Assembly: GCA_903907835.1 (NCBI GenBank)
Contig: CAIVPQ010000169.1
Location: 1-33,855, forward strand
Length of the DNA stretch: 33,855 nt
Source of the DNA: an uncultured Actinomycetes bacterium
GTDB taxonomy: Bacteria > Actinomycetota > Actinomycetes > S36-B12 > UBA5976
Direction: 5' to 3'
Position 1 is the stretch's first letter, and each line of letters opens with the position of its first letter. Of this stretch, positions 15,603 to 24,287 are shown in pieces. A model generated the notes under the pieces. That model ran no database searches, was not told where the DNA came from, and worked only from the letters and a program-made list of their open reading frames with translations. Made by a program: the position numbers and the translations under genes.

Positions 15603-16262
15603 ATGACACTATTTGGGCAAGTGCCGACGGACTGGCAGCTGCCATTGCAAAATGTGCGGTCCAATATTGATCAAATCGAAAGTGTCATTCGTGAGCAACG
15701 GTCTGCGGGTTTAGAGATTGTTCCTGATAGTGGAAATGTTTTCCAGGCCCTAACAATTCTTCCGAATCAGGTTCGGGTCGTTATCTTGGGTCAGGACCCT
15801 TACCCAAATCCGTTACATGCTTGTGGTTTGAGTTTCTCTGTTCCTTCAGGGACAAATCCCATGCCACCAACACTGCGAAATATTCTCAAGGAAATTAAGG
15901 TCGATATCGGCATCACGCAGGTCCAGGATGGTGATCTGACTCCTTGGATGCAGCAAGGGGTAATGCTTTTAAACAGAGTTTTAACGACGGTGGCCCATAA
16001 ATCAGACTCACACCGAAAAATCGGTTGGCAAACGATCACAGAGCGAATTCTCGAAACAATTGTGCAAAGCAATCCGAACGTCATAGCCATACTCTGGGGT
16101 AACCAAGCTTTGGAAGTAAGACAATTCTTTAAGCCTGAGAATGTGATTTTATCTGCCCATCCGAGCCCGCTTAGTGCATATCGGGGATTCACGGGATCTG
16201 AGCCTTTTTCTCAGGTAAACCAGATTCTTGTTAACAGGGGAGAAGTCCCAATCATCTGGTAG
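15603..16262 (+). CDS. ung: uracil-DNA glycosylase (family 1)
   Basis: Removes uracil from DNA as the first step of base-excision repair. The water-activating motif GQDPYP (about residues 62-67) is followed by the conserved GLSFSVP, LLNRVLTT, and the DNA-intercalation motif HPSPLSAYRGF near the C-terminus. The PYPNP version of the first loop is common in Actinobacteria. The length from ATG 15603 is 219 residues, normal for the family; the 14-residue upstream extension in the ORF track would place the promoter inside the gene. It is divergent from trmB. Confidence 0.94.
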   Translation: MTLFGQVPTDWQLPLQNVRSNIDQIESVIREQRSAGLEIVPDSGNVFQALTILPNQVRVVILGQDPYPNPLHACGLSFSVPSGTNPMPPTLRNILKEIKVDIGITQVQDGDLTPWMQQGVMLLNRVLTTVAHKSDSHRKIGWQTITERILETIVQSNPNVIAILWGNQALEVRQFFKPENVILSAHPSPLSAYRGFTGSEPFSQVNQILVNRGEVPIIW

Positions 16263-16307
16263 CAAACTCTAGATTGACTAAGCCTTTAAAAAGGTTCTGA
16301 AAAGGGC

Positions 16308-16313
16308 TATGTT
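16308..16313 (+). promoter_or_regulatory. TATGTT -10 box, leaderless lemA
   Basis: TATGTT, then 6 nt, then the lemA ATG, in a 57-bp gap after ung. No Shine-Dalgarno is visible. Confidence 0.5.
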
Positions 16314-16319
16314 AGAAAC

Positions 16320-16877
16320 ATGACTGTTTTATGGATTGTTTTAGGTATCGGCGCAGCACTAGTTCTGTTTGCAATCGCACAGTACAACAATTTGCAGCGC
16401 TTAAATGTGAATGCATCTGAGGGGTTTTCCCAAATCGAAGTACAGCTGCAACGACGCGCTGATCTAATTCCTAATCTGGTTGAGACTGTTAAGGGTTACG
16501 CCTCTCACGAAAGCACAACTTTCGAAAAGGTTGTTCAAGCCCGAGCACTAGCCACAAGTGCGCATAGTGTTGCTGAGGTAGCTGCGGCAGATAACACCTT
16601 AACTCAGGCCCTTCGTGGATTGCTCGCTGTGAGTGAGGCATATCCTGATCTAAAGGCATCAAGTAACTTCTTGTCGCTACAAGAAGAACTCTCTACGACA
16701 GAAAACAAGATTGGTTTTGCGCGCCAGTACTACAACGACAATGTGCGCAAGCTTAATCAGGCAATTGTCACCTTCCCAGGAAACTTTTTTGCCGGTGTAG
16801 CAAATGTTGTCGCCCGAGAGTTTTATGAGGTCAGTGATCCAGGCAAACGGGATGTTCCTGACGTCAGCTTTAGTTAG
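16320..16877 (+). CDS. LemA family membrane-anchored protein
   Basis: A LemA family protein of 185 residues: an N-terminal transmembrane helix (VLWIVLGIGAALVLFAIAQY, about 3-22) followed by a long helical domain with the conserved YNNLQRLN, QIEVQLQRRADLIPNLVETVKGYASHE and ENKIGFARQYYNDNVRKLNQAI. It is oriented with a short N-terminal outside segment and a cytoplasmic or extracytoplasmic helical bundle; the topology is not settled in the family as far as I know. The function is unknown, but the gene is repeatedly paired with an HtpX-like M48 protease, as here (12-nt gap), which suggests a joint role in membrane protein quality control. Confidence 0.9.
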   Translation: MTVLWIVLGIGAALVLFAIAQYNNLQRLNVNASEGFSQIEVQLQRRADLIPNLVETVKGYASHESTTFEKVVQARALATSAHSVAEVAAADNTLTQALRGLLAVSEAYPDLKASSNFLSLQEELSTTENKIGFARQYYNDNVRKLNQAIVTFPGNFFAGVANVVAREFYEVSDPGKRDVPDVSFS

Positions 16878-16889
16878 TAGCTGAAAATC

Positions 16890-17807
16890 TTGACTGATTT
16901 TCGTGATTTACAAGCGGGCAACAAGCGAAAGACCCTTCTCCTTTTAGCGCTTATGGGCAGTCTGACCGCAGTTGCGATTTATGCAGCCGCGGTCTACACC
17001 GGTCAGACCAGCGTCGGCATTGTTCCAATAGCCATCGGAATTTCTGTGGCTGGAGTCTGGGGTTCTTACTACGGATCAGACAAGATCGTCCTCACAATGA
17101 CCGGTGCCAGAGTTATCGACCACGACAGTGCGCCTCAACTATTTAACCTTGTTCAAGAAATTACGATCGCTGCCGGTTTACCTATGCCAAAAATTGCCAT
17201 AGTGGAAGATGCTGCCCCTAACGCATTCGCTACGGGCCGTGATCCAGAACACGCCGTTATTGCTTTTACCACTGGAATTCTCAATGTGATGGATCGCGAT
17301 CAACTACAAGGTGTAACCGCTCATGAACTAGCACATGTGGCTAACCGAGACACGTTAGTTAGTGCAGTTGCCGCTACGACTGCCGGTGCAATCGCGCTAT
17401 TGAGCGATCTGGTAATTCGAATCACTTTTTGGACTGGTGGCAATCGTCGCGACGATCAGGGTGGCGGGGGTGGAAACCCGATTGTTATGGTTGCGGCTAT
17501 TTTGGCGTTGATACTTGCTCCCATCGCTGCACTGCTACTCAAAGCCGCTGTCTCGCGAAATCGTGAGGCACTTGCGGATGCCACTGCAGTTTCATTCACT
17601 CGTAATCCAACGGGGCTGCGACGAGCCTTGGAAGAGTTAGCCAAAGACGATACTGTCGTGCAGCAACGTTCCAATGCTGTGGCACATATTTGGATTGAGT
17701 CTCCACTCGATGACAGCACTACATCCAAACTTTTTGCATCTCACCCGCCAATTGAGTCGCGTATTGCAGCCCTAAAAAGTATGGAAAACCCTGGTTCTGC
17801 AATCTAA
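16890..17807 (+). CDS. M48 family (HtpX-like) membrane metalloprotease
   Basis: A zinc-dependent membrane protease (305 residues) of the HtpX/M48B type that degrades damaged membrane proteins. The active-site HELAH is in VTAHELAHVANRDT (about residues 147-151), and a downstream Glu ligand lies in NREALADATA. There are two N-terminal helices (LLLLALMGSLTAVAIYAAAVY; VGIVPIAIGISVAGVWG) and two after the active site, separated by a glycine-rich linker (DDQGGGGGNP). The start is TTG at 16890, with no ATG at a plausible position and only a weak ribosome-binding site, so translation may be coupled to lemA. Confidence 0.9.
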   Translation: MTDFRDLQAGNKRKTLLLLALMGSLTAVAIYAAAVYTGQTSVGIVPIAIGISVAGVWGSYYGSDKIVLTMTGARVIDHDSAPQLFNLVQEITIAAGLPMPKIAIVEDAAPNAFATGRDPEHAVIAFTTGILNVMDRDQLQGVTAHELAHVANRDTLVSAVAATTAGAIALLSDLVIRITFWTGGNRRDDQGGGGGNPIVMVAAILALILAPIAALLLKAAVSRNREALADATAVSFTRNPTGLRRALEELAKDDTVVQQRSNAVAHIWIESPLDDSTTSKLFASHPPIESRIAALKSMENPGSAI

Positions 17808-17860
17808 AACATACTGAGTTACCAATGTTTAAGAACTTCGCCTTTGGGTATCAACTCTGA

Positions 17861-18007
17861 GATGGATGTAGCGGCGATGGGGAAATCGCCACCTCAAACA
17901 TCTATCAGATGGGCTGTGGGCGAGGGGTAGTTTATCGGCGACATCGACGTGTGTGTTGGCCTTCCTTTTGTCGGTGTGCGGGGACGCCAAACCTTCGTCC
18001 ACAGTTC
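17861..18007 (+). ncRNA. candidate structured RNA in convergent gap
   Basis: The 218-bp gap 17808-18025 lies between two gene 3' ends and has no plausible ORF. Seen: a 9-bp outer stem (17861-17869 with 17898-17906, one G-U) encloses a 6-bp hairpin GGCGAT-GGGGAA-ATCGCC (17873-17890). A further long-range 9-bp pairing (17911-17919 with 17999-18007, two G-U) encloses the rest, which includes GGACG/CGTCC and TTGGC/GCCAA. TATCAA at 17849-17854 would put a start at 17861 on the plus strand. It has no SRP, tmRNA or RNase P core motifs that I can find. The strand is uncertain; it could instead be a bidirectional termination region. Confidence 0.35.
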
Positions 18008-18025
18008 CTATCTTTGAATTCTTGT

Positions 18026-18934
18026 CTATTTGGTTTTGGCGTTGCGCCTAACGCGCTCGTGTTGATCGGTGCAATTCGTTGACAAGTTATCTTCTGCGCA
18101 ATTTGCACAAAGCAGGATCAGTTTTCGACACTCCAAATTAGCGCAGTTGTAAAATTTACTTGTTGGCGCCGAACACCGTTCGCACTCGCCGATAACTTTT
18201 GAATCGGCTGAAAATTCATGATTCATTCGCTTATCAAAAATGTAGAGCGAACCTTCCCAAAGGCCTTCATCGCCGAATTCCTCGCCATAGCGAACAATGC
18301 CACCTTCAATTTGATAGACCTCATTGAATCCCCGTGTCTTCATAACTGAGGAGAGCACTTCACACCGAATGCCACCTGTGCAATAGGTAACTATTGGCTT
18401 ATCTTTCAGGTGGTCGTACTTGCCGCTTTCAAACTCGGCTACGAAATCGTGGGTAGTCTCCACATCTGGAACGATTGCATTCTTGAACTTTCCAATCTGT
18501 GCTTCGAATGCATTGCGCCCATCAAAGAACACCACTTCATCCCCGCGTTCGGCAACCAATGCGTTAACTTCGGCAGGCTTTAAATGAATGCCGCCACCGA
18601 CTACACCACGCTCGTTGACTACCAATTCACCCGGAGCGCCGAAGGTCACTATTTCGTCTCGCACTCGCACCTTTAGTTTCGGAAAATCCTGTCCAGTACC
18701 ATCAGACCACTTAAAGTCAATCTTTCGAAAGCCTGGGAACTCTTTGGTCTTGTTGATGTAGGACTTCAAATCGTTCATGTCGCCCCCTAGAGTCCCATTA
18801 ATCCCATGATGAGAGATGATTATGCGACCTAATAAGTTGAACCGCTCGCATAGGTCACGCTGCCACAGACGAACTGCTTCAGGATCCGCAATCGGAGTGA
18901 ATGCGTAATAGAGGATGACTTTTGGAATGGACAC
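18026..18934 (-). CDS. trhO: tRNA uridine(34) hydroxylase TrhO (rhodanese family)
   Basis: A rhodanese-domain protein of the YceA/TrhO family, which hydroxylates U34 of certain tRNAs to 5-hydroxyuridine. It has an N-terminal ferredoxin-like domain ([26 protein letters not shown]), then the rhodanese domain with catalytic Cys in [11 protein letters not shown] (about 184-194), and a C-terminal Cys-rich region ([30 protein letters not shown]) that probably binds zinc. The 302-residue length is normal. The GTG start is supported by TAGAAT exactly 6 nt upstream, so the transcript is likely leaderless. tRNA-Leu lies just upstream on the same strand. Confidence 0.92.
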   Translation of the reverse strand: MSIPKVILYYAFTPIADPEAVRLWQRDLCERFNLLGRIIISHHGINGTLGGDMNDLKSYINKTKEFPGFRKIDFKWSDGTGQDFPKLKVRVRDEIVTFGAPGELVVNERGVVGGGIHLKPAEVNALVAERGDEVVFFDGRNAFEAQIGKFKNAIVPDVETTHDFVAEFESGKYDHLKDKPIVTYCTGGIRCEVLSSVMKTRGFNEVYQIEGGIVRYGEEFGDEGLWEGSLYIFDKRMNHEFSADSKVIGECERCSAPTSKFYNCANLECRKLILLCANCAEDNLSTNCTDQHERVRRNAKTK

Positions 18935-18940
18935 AGGTGA

Positions 18941-18946
18941 ATTCTA
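18941..18946 (-). promoter_or_regulatory. TAGAAT -10 box, leaderless trhO
   Basis: TAGAAT, TCACCT, GTG on the minus strand, 31 nt downstream of the tRNA-Leu 3' end. It has the best -10 match of the set. Confidence 0.55.
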
Positions 18947-18976
18947 GCTCTGCGCCGCGGTTTCTTAATAAGTGTG

Positions 18977-19060
18977 TGTCCGGAGGGGGACTTGAACCCC
19001 CATCCCCGTGAAGGGACTAGCACCTCAAGCTAGCGCGTCTGCCTATTCCGCCACCCGGAC
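18977..19060 (-). tRNA. tRNA-Leu (anticodon GAG)
   Basis: An 84-nt class II tRNA read on the minus strand. The acceptor stem is GTCCGGG with TCCGGAC (one G-U) and the discriminator is A. The anticodon stem CTAGC/GCTAG has loop TTGAGGT, giving anticodon GAG at 19026-19024. The long variable arm TCCCTTCACGGGGA is characteristic of Leu. The T arm is GGGGG-TTCAAGT-CCCCC. CCA is not encoded. It reads CUU/CUC codons. Confidence 0.96.
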
Positions 19061-19166
19061 TGGGTTGCTGGTTTATCCAGCCTCGTAAGAATACCCAAGA
19101 TAGGGTCTAGTCTCAAATGAGAGCACATTGCAGCGAACATGTGCACTAATAGGACAGACTTGGACA

Positions 19167-20486
19167 ATGAGCGTTGAGCCCTTAGATGACATTGCAAGTG
19201 AGGTCGCAGAAATTGTGCGCGATCTCATCAAGATTGACACTTCTAACTACGGTGATGAGTCTGGTCCTGGTGAAGCATTAGCCGCTGAATATGTTGAAGC
19301 AAAACTCAAAGAGGCTGGCATCGAATGCGAGCGTTACGAGACCACTTCAGCAAAGCGACAAGGGGTTTACGCTCGAATCGCTGGTACCAACTCTCAGCGC
19401 CCCGCCTTGCTCTTACATGGTCATCTGGATGTTGTCCCTGCTAAAGCATCCGATTGGAGCTTTGATCCATTCGCGGCCGAAATTCATGATGGCATGATCT
19501 GGGGTCGGGGAGCAGTTGATATGAAAGATGGCGATGGCATTATTTTGGCTATGGTTCGCGCTTGGGCCCGCGCTGGAGTACAACCAGATCGCGACATAGT
19601 TCTGAATTTTTTGCCGGATGAAGAAGCCGGAAGTCGTCATGGCTCACACTGGCTCGTTGATAAACGTCCTGACATGTTTAGGGGAGTCAGTGAAGCAGTC
19701 GGCGAGGTTGGGGGTTACTCGTTAACCCTTGCTAACGAGAAACGGGTCTATCTAGTTCAGACAGCCGAAAAAGGAATTCGCTGGATGAAGTTGCGGGCAG
19801 AAGGAACGGCCGGTCACGGGTCATTCCTAAATGATGACAATGCCGTGACGAAGTTGGCGCAAGCAGTGGCAGCTGTGGGTAATCACAAATTCGAATTGTC
19901 GCTGACTCCGACTGTGCGCGATTTCGTTAAGGCAATTTCTGATTCCCTTGGAATCGAGTTATCCGCTGACGATCCAGAAGAATTGTTGAGCCACCTTGGC
20001 CCAATCGCGCGAATTGTTGGCGCGACTTTATCAAATACCGCTAATCCCACCATGCTGGATGCAGGGTACAAGCACAACGTAATTCCAGGTGAAGCCAGCG
20101 CAATGATTGATGGGCGCTTTCTGCCCGGTTTTGAAGATGAACTTATCAAGGACATCGAGGGACTTTTACCGGCTGGAGTATTCCGTGAGGATGTCATGTC
20201 AGACATTGCCTTGGAATCTCCATTTGATGTGCCACTCGTTGATGCGATGGCAAACGCCATTCGTTCTCAAGACCCCTTAGGTACACCAGTTCCTTACACT
20301 CTCTCTGGTGGCACTGATGCTAAGGCAATTAGCAGCATGGGAATTACCTGTTACGGATTTCTTCCGTTGCTCTTGCCACCTGAATTGGATTTCAGCGCAA
20401 TGTTTCATGGGGTAGATGAAAGGGTTCCAGTCTCGGGACTTGAATTCGGAGTAAGAGTCATGGACACATTTGTCCGCGGGGCCTAA
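19167..20486 (+). CDS. M20 family metallopeptidase / amidohydrolase
   Basis: A zinc-dependent M20/M25/M40 hydrolase (440 residues from ATG 19167) related to ArgE, DapE and dipeptidases. Metal ligands are visible in LHGHLDVVP (about 82-90), GRGAVDMKDG and LPDEEAGSRHG, with the lid-domain histidine in GTAGHGSF and a later ligand His in MFHGVDERVP. The substrate is unknown; the mycobacterial gene in the equivalent position is annotated DapE2, but DapE activity is not shown by sequence. I prefer ATG 19167 over TTG 19128, because the TTG extension (MQRTCALIGQTWT) is not family-like. CAGACT lies 6 nt upstream, one base off the TANNNT pattern. Its end is 25 bp from the convergent DUF5703 gene. Confidence 0.9.
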   Translation: MSVEPLDDIASEVAEIVRDLIKIDTSNYGDESGPGEALAAEYVEAKLKEAGIECERYETTSAKRQGVYARIAGTNSQRPALLLHGHLDVVPAKASDWSFDPFAAEIHDGMIWGRGAVDMKDGDGIILAMVRAWARAGVQPDRDIVLNFLPDEEAGSRHGSHWLVDKRPDMFRGVSEAVGEVGGYSLTLANEKRVYLVQTAEKGIRWMKLRAEGTAGHGSFLNDDNAVTKLAQAVAAVGNHKFELSLTPTVRDFVKAISDSLGIELSADDPEELLSHLGPIARIVGATLSNTANPTMLDAGYKHNVIPGEASAMIDGRFLPGFEDELIKDIEGLLPAGVFREDVMSDIALESPFDVPLVDAMANAIRSQDPLGTPVPYTLSGGTDAKAISSMGITCYGFLPLLLPPELDFSAMFHGVDERVPVSGLEFGVRVMDTFVRGA

Positions 20487-20511
20487 GTAGCCAGAAAACG
20501 TTTGATTGATA

Positions 20512-20700
20512 TCAGGCTGTGCGTTCGAGATGATAGATTTTGCGACGAAGGCGCACAAACTTTCGACCATCGCGAGTTATCCGTACTCTGTCTAATTCCC
20601 AACGATCTATTTCAGCCATGATCGTCAGGTAAGTTTTCACTTCTGATCTTTTCGAATCACGGGCAAAAGACAACTCGGTGAATTCCCAGACGGCGCTCAT
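20512..20700 (-). CDS. DUF5703 family small protein
   Basis: A 62-residue protein matching the actinobacterial DUF5703 pattern: a helical N-terminal half (SEVKTYLTIMAEIDRWELDRVRI) followed by a basic beta hairpin, TRDGRKFVRLRRKI. There are no membrane segments. Function is unknown. Its ATG overlaps the stop of the aldo/keto reductase by 4 nt, so it is the second gene of that operon. It is found next to an M20 peptidase gene in other Actinobacteria as well, as far as I recall. Confidence 0.8.
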   Translation of the reverse strand: MSAVWEFTELSFARDSKRSEVKTYLTIMAEIDRWELDRVRITRDGRKFVRLRRKIYHLERTA

Positions 20701-21665
20701 GTTTGATTCCAGCCAAATTCCGGATAGCCAAGTGCAGGCTTAGATACATCATCAAGAGCAGCAAAAATTTCGGTTGGAATCTGTGCATCTAAACCATTGA
20801 TGATGGCTTTCAACTGTGCAGCCGTTCGTGCACCGATAACGGCACATGCAACTTGTGGGCGTGCTAGAACCCAAGCAAGGGCAACATCCAAAGGGGTGTG
20901 TCCAAGAGCCTGGGCAGCCATGCAAACCGCATCAACAATCGCCCGAGGTCTCTCGTTTAGATATGGGGCAACAAAGCCTGCGAAGTGCTTTGATGCTGCT
21001 CGAGAATCTGCCGGAGTGTTATTGCGATATTTTCCAGTTAACACTCCGCGCCCAAGTGGGGACCAAGCCATAATCCCAACTCCAAAAGTATTCGCAGATG
21101 GAATAACTTCACGTTCAATTCCGCGCTCGAGGAGCGAATATTCCATTTGAGCGCTGATTATCGGAGCTACTGATCGAGTTAGTTCCTGGATCCCCGCTGT
21201 TTGAGCAAGCTGCCATCCTGAATAGTTGGAAACTCCCACATAGCGAACTCGTCCTGAGGACACCGCGATATCTAAGGCGTGAAGTGTTTCCTGTATCGGA
21301 GTTTGCGAATCCCAAGCATGCAGGTGCCAGATATCAACATGAGATCGATTAAGTCGCTTGAGCGATGTATCTAAACTTTGCAGCAAATTCGATCGACTGG
21401 CATTTCTGGAACGCGTGGCCCGCACACTGACTGCTTTAGTTGCTACTAGTACGTCAGGATGGTCGCGAATAAATTCCCCAACAATTTCTTCAGAAATTCC
21501 ATCGCTATAAACATCAGCGGTATCAATCAGGCGACCGCCAGCTTGATAATAAATGTTGAATAAGTCGCGTGCTTCATGAATATCTGTGTCACGTCCCCAA
21601 GACATCGTGCCTAGTGCCAGTTTTGACACTTGCAGGCCACTTCGTCCCAGTGTGCGTATTTCCAT
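20697..21665 (-). CDS. aldo/keto reductase
   Basis: An NADPH-dependent oxidoreductase of the AKR superfamily (322 residues), TIM-barrel fold. Catalytic tetrad elements are present: Asp and Tyr in IDTADVYSDG (about 48-57), Lys in VLVATKAVS (about 77) and His in DIWHLHAWD (about 113). Cofactor-binding residues lie in the C-terminal VIGARTAAQL region. The substrate is not predictable. The ATG has TAGCGT exactly 6 nt upstream, suggesting a leaderless transcript. It heads an operon with DUF5703 and is divergent from uppP across about 70 bp. Confidence 0.9.
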   Translation of the reverse strand: MEIRTLGRSGLQVSKLALGTMSWGRDTDIHEARDLFNIYYQAGGRLIDTADVYSDGISEEIVGEFIRDHPDVLVATKAVSVRATRSRNASRSNLLQSLDTSLKRLNRSHVDIWHLHAWDSQTPIQETLHALDIAVSSGRVRYVGVSNYSGWQLAQTAGIQELTRSVAPIISAQMEYSLLERGIEREVIPSANTFGVGIMAWSPLGRGVLTGKYRNNTPADSRAASKHFAGFVAPYLNERPRAIVDAVCMAAQALGHTPLDVALAWVLARPQVACAVIGARTAAQLKAIINGLDAQIPTEIFAALDDVSKPALGYPEFGWNQT

Positions 21666-21671
21666 AGGTTC

Positions 21672-21677
21672 ACGCTA
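21672..21677 (-). promoter_or_regulatory. TAGCGT -10 box, leaderless aldo/keto reductase
   Basis: TAGCGT, GAACCT, ATG on the minus strand, with no ribosome-binding site. Confidence 0.5.
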
Positions 21678-21738
21678 GCGTTTACTTAAGACGCTTACTT
21701 GCGAAATTGAACTCGTGTTGAAAATATATTGGAGAGAA

Positions 21739-22572
21739 ATGTCAGATCACATGTCTTGGCTACAGGCGATTATTCTCGGAATCTCGCAGGGGTTGACTGA
21801 ATTTTTACCAATTTCTTCATCTGCGCATGAAATGATCATTAATCATTTAGTCGGTTGGAAAGATGCAGGCGCAGCATTCACAGCCATTACTCAGATTGGA
21901 ACCGAAACAGCTGTTGTCATCTACTTTCGCAAAGACATTATCGACATAGTCTCGAAGTGGTTTCAGAGTCTGACTAACAAGGAGTTGCGCAGTCATCCGC
22001 ATGCAAAAATGGGCTGGTACGTTATTTTTGGCACCCTACCAATTGGGTTTTTCGGGGTGCTATTCAAGGATGCCATCGAAGGGTCATTGCGAAATCTCTG
22101 GATTGTCTCTGCAACGCTAATTGTTGTTGGTATTTTGCTTTGGGTAGCTGATGTTAAGGCTAAGCATGTAAAGACCGATGAGGACCTAAATTTTGGGGAT
22201 TCAACAGTTTTTGGTTTGGGGCAAGCGCTGGCTTTAATCCCAGGTGTATCTCGCTCAGGTGCAACTATTTCAGCTGGCCTATTCATGGGTTACAAGCGTG
22301 AAGTTGCAGCTCGTTATGCATTTTTACTCGCTATTCCAGCCGTGTTCGCGAGTGCGCTATTTCAAATGCCAAACATCTCTCAAGATGAGTTCGTAAATTG
22401 GCCAGCAACTATCGTTGCGACATTAGTCGCTTTCGTGGTCGGGTATTTCGTTATCGCCCAACTTATGAAATATCTTGCAACCAACACTTTCCTCCCATTT
22501 GTTATCTATCGGATAGCACTTGGGTTTTTACTTATTGGTTTGCTCGCCACAAATACGATTTCCGCGACTTAG
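21739..22572 (+). CDS. uppP: undecaprenyl-diphosphatase UppP (BacA)
   Basis: Dephosphorylates undecaprenyl diphosphate to recycle the lipid carrier for peptidoglycan and other wall polymers; an integral membrane enzyme. Both family motifs are present: GLTEFLPISSSAH (about residues 19-31) and PGVSRSGAT (about 172-180). Eight or so hydrophobic helices fill the rest. I chose ATG 21739 (277 residues) rather than GTG 21715 because GGAGAG lies just upstream of it; ATG 21751 (MSWLQAII) is the other option and matches many homologues. TATATT at 21725 is a possible -10. Its TAG stop overlaps the convergent corA stop by 3 bases. Confidence 0.94.
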   Translation: MSDHMSWLQAIILGISQGLTEFLPISSSAHEMIINHLVGWKDAGAAFTAITQIGTETAVVIYFRKDIIDIVSKWFQSLTNKELRSHPHAKMGWYVIFGTLPIGFFGVLFKDAIEGSLRNLWIVSATLIVVGILLWVADVKAKHVKTDEDLNFGDSTVFGLGQALALIPGVSRSGATISAGLFMGYKREVAARYAFLLAIPAVFASALFQMPNISQDEFVNWPATIVATLVAFVVGYFVIAQLMKYLATNTFLPFVIYRIALGFLLIGLLATNTISAT

Positions 22573-23594
22573 AGCCATTTGGATTTCTTGAACGCTCGCC
22601 ATAGCAAGCCACAAGTGCCTAGCATTATTCCAAGAATCATGAGGTAACCATATTCCCAGGTCAGTTCAGGCATGTGCTCGAAGTTCATTCCATAGACTCC
22701 AGCAATCATGGTAGGAACTGCTGCAATAGCAACCCACGCAGAAATTTTCCTCGTATCCTCATTTTGCTGAAGTGCTTGTCGAGACATTGAAGCCGAAAGC
22801 ACAGTGGAAAGAAGTTGGTCATGGCTTTCTACCTGCTCGAGAACACGAAGGATATGTTCACCTAAGTCTTGAAAATCATCTTGCAATGCTCGTGGGATAG
22901 CTGGATTGGTTTTGGTCACAAAAAAGTGTGCTGATTGAGTGAGTGGATAAACTGCGCGACGTATTTCAAGGTTCTCTCGCTTAAGCAAGTAAATAGACTC
23001 TGCATAATCTGCACGTTTAGGCGCAAATACAGCCTCTTCAATTTCGCGGATATCTTGTGCAACACCCTCGGAAACTTCAACATACCCATCTGTTATCTGT
23101 TTTAGGATGGCGTGTATCACAGCGAGTGGTCCAAGTTTTGTGGTAGCAGGTGTTGAGTCAATCATGTGTCTCACATTGGCAAGGCCACCAACATTGCCAT
23201 GTCGGACAGTGACTACATGCGAGTGATCAAAAAATATTGCTAACTGGCCGGTAAGAACATCACTTGTGGCGTCAACATATTCCAAGGTCTTCACTACGAT
23301 GAAACCGCTTGTTTCCCCGTGCCATCCAAAACTAGGTCGCACCTTGGGGTTTATTGCATCTTCTACTAGATGATCAGGCAACTGCAAAGCATTTTGGACC
23401 GTGGAAAGCTCCGTTTCAGTAGGATCTGTAAAACCAATCCACATGAATGCATCATCATCAGGTGCAGCTGCCAATTCCCAATCATGAATCAGTTTTTCGT
23501 CGATAGATTCGGAAAGATTTTTAGGTGCCGAGTTAAGGCGTCCGTCCTGATAGAGCCCATATCCGGTAAGCATGTTCTTTATCTTTCCACGCAT
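22569..23594 (-). CDS. corA: CorA-type divalent cation (Mg/Co) transporter
   Basis: A pentameric Mg2+ channel subunit of the CorA family (341 residues). It has a long cytoplasmic N-terminal domain with an extended helix (AVIHAILKQITDGYVEVSEGVAQDIREIEEAVF), then two C-terminal transmembrane helices: the pore helix ending in the signature YGMN (GMN at about 302-304) with the FEHMPELTWEYGY loop, and LMILGIMLGTCGLLWRAF, then a basic tail. ATG 23594 leaves only 12 bp to the divergent phosphatase gene. ATG 23573 (MLTGYGLYQDG), preceded by GGAAAG, may be the true start. The neighbours (uppP, phosphatase, mshC cluster) give no functional hint. Confidence 0.92.
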   Translation of the reverse strand: MRGKIKNMLTGYGLYQDGRLNSAPKNLSESIDEKLIHDWELAAAPDDDAFMWIGFTDPTETELSTVQNALQLPDHLVEDAINPKVRPSFGWHGETSGFIVVKTLEYVDATSDVLTGQLAIFFDHSHVVTVRHGNVGGLANVRHMIDSTPATTKLGPLAVIHAILKQITDGYVEVSEGVAQDIREIEEAVFAPKRADYAESIYLLKRENLEIRRAVYPLTQSAHFFVTKTNPAIPRALQDDFQDLGEHILRVLEQVESHDQLLSTVLSASMSRQALQQNEDTRKISAWVAIAAVPTMIAGVYGMNFEHMPELTWEYGYLMILGIMLGTCGLLWRAFKKSKWL

Positions 23595-23600
23595 TAGTCT
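23595..23600 (+). promoter_or_regulatory. TAGTCT -10 box, leaderless histidine phosphatase
   Basis: TAGTCT, then 6 nt (TAGAAT), then the GTG start. It lies directly beside the annotated corA start codon on the other strand, so the two promoters overlap. Confidence 0.5.
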
Positions 23601-23606
23601 TAGAAT

Positions 23607-24287
23607 GTGGGAACTCTGCTCTTAATACGTCATGGTCGAACTCCAGCAAATGTGCAAGGCATACTCGCTGGGCGCGCGCCAGGCGTACAACTTGACGAGG
23701 TTGGTGTTGATTCAGCCACTTTGCTTGGGCATCGAGTTCAAGCACTTGATGTAGCCCATGTTGTCGTTAGCCCACTGGAACGAACAGTTCAAACTGGTGA
23801 ACTCATTTTCACTAACAGCGTTCCAATAACTAAAGAGCCCGGTTTGCTTGAGTGTGACTATGGTCTCTGGCAAGGACGATTACTTAGTGAGTTATCGCTA
23901 GAACCAGAGTGGAAAATTGTCCAGGAGCGACCTGATGAAATGGTTTTCCCGCAAGGGGAGTCAATGCAGGCAATGTCTGATCGCGCGGTTAAATCAATTC
24001 GTGATTGGGATAAGAAGCTATCGAATGATCATGGAGATGCTGTCATCTGGGCCGCAGTCAGTCACGGCGATGTCATAAAGGCCATTTGTGCTGATGCGCT
24101 CGGTATCTCGCTCCGAAATTTTCAGCGCCTGTTAATAGACCCAGCATCCGTGAGCGTGATTCATTACGGTGAAAGCGGAGTTTCGGTTTCAAAGCTAAAT
24201 GACACTGGCGAATCGTGGATAGGTAAACTGAAGGAAAAGTCGACCGCGCCGACTCTTGGTGGGCAAAGCGGAAAGGAACAGAGTTAA
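23607..24287 (+). CDS. histidine phosphatase family protein (MSMEG_4193 type)
   Basis: A phosphoglycerate-mutase-like phosphatase of 226 residues. The phospho-accepting His is in LIRHGRTPAN (about 6-15), the second conserved region is VVSPLERTVQTGEL (arginine clamp), the acid residue is in LLECDYGLWQG, and the C-terminal catalytic His is in WAAVSHGDVIKA. The actinobacterial subgroup (MSMEG_4193/TIGR03848 as I recall) is always near mshC, DUF3090 and the SCO1664 family, as here. The substrate is unknown. The GTG start carries a leaderless-type box. The stop and the DUF3090 ATG overlap by one base (TAATG). Confidence 0.88.
   Translation: MGTLLLIRHGRTPANVQGILAGRAPGVQLDEVGVDSATLLGHRVQALDVAHVVVSPLERTVQTGELIFTNSVPITKEPGLLECDYGLWQGRLLSELSLEPEWKIVQERPDEMVFPQGESMQAMSDRAVKSIRDWDKKLSNDHGDAVIWAAVSHGDVIKAICADALGISLRNFQRLLIDPASVSVIHYGESGVSVSKLNDTGESWIGKLKEKSTAPTLGGQSGKEQS

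Noticed and set aside
17807-17830. AAACAT...ATGTTT stem after the M48 protease gene as a terminator
   Set aside because: A 6-bp AT-rich stem with a 12-nt loop and no U run.
18829-19023. 64-aa minus-strand ORF near trhO
   Set aside because: It runs through the tRNA-Leu gene and the trhO 5' end in another frame.
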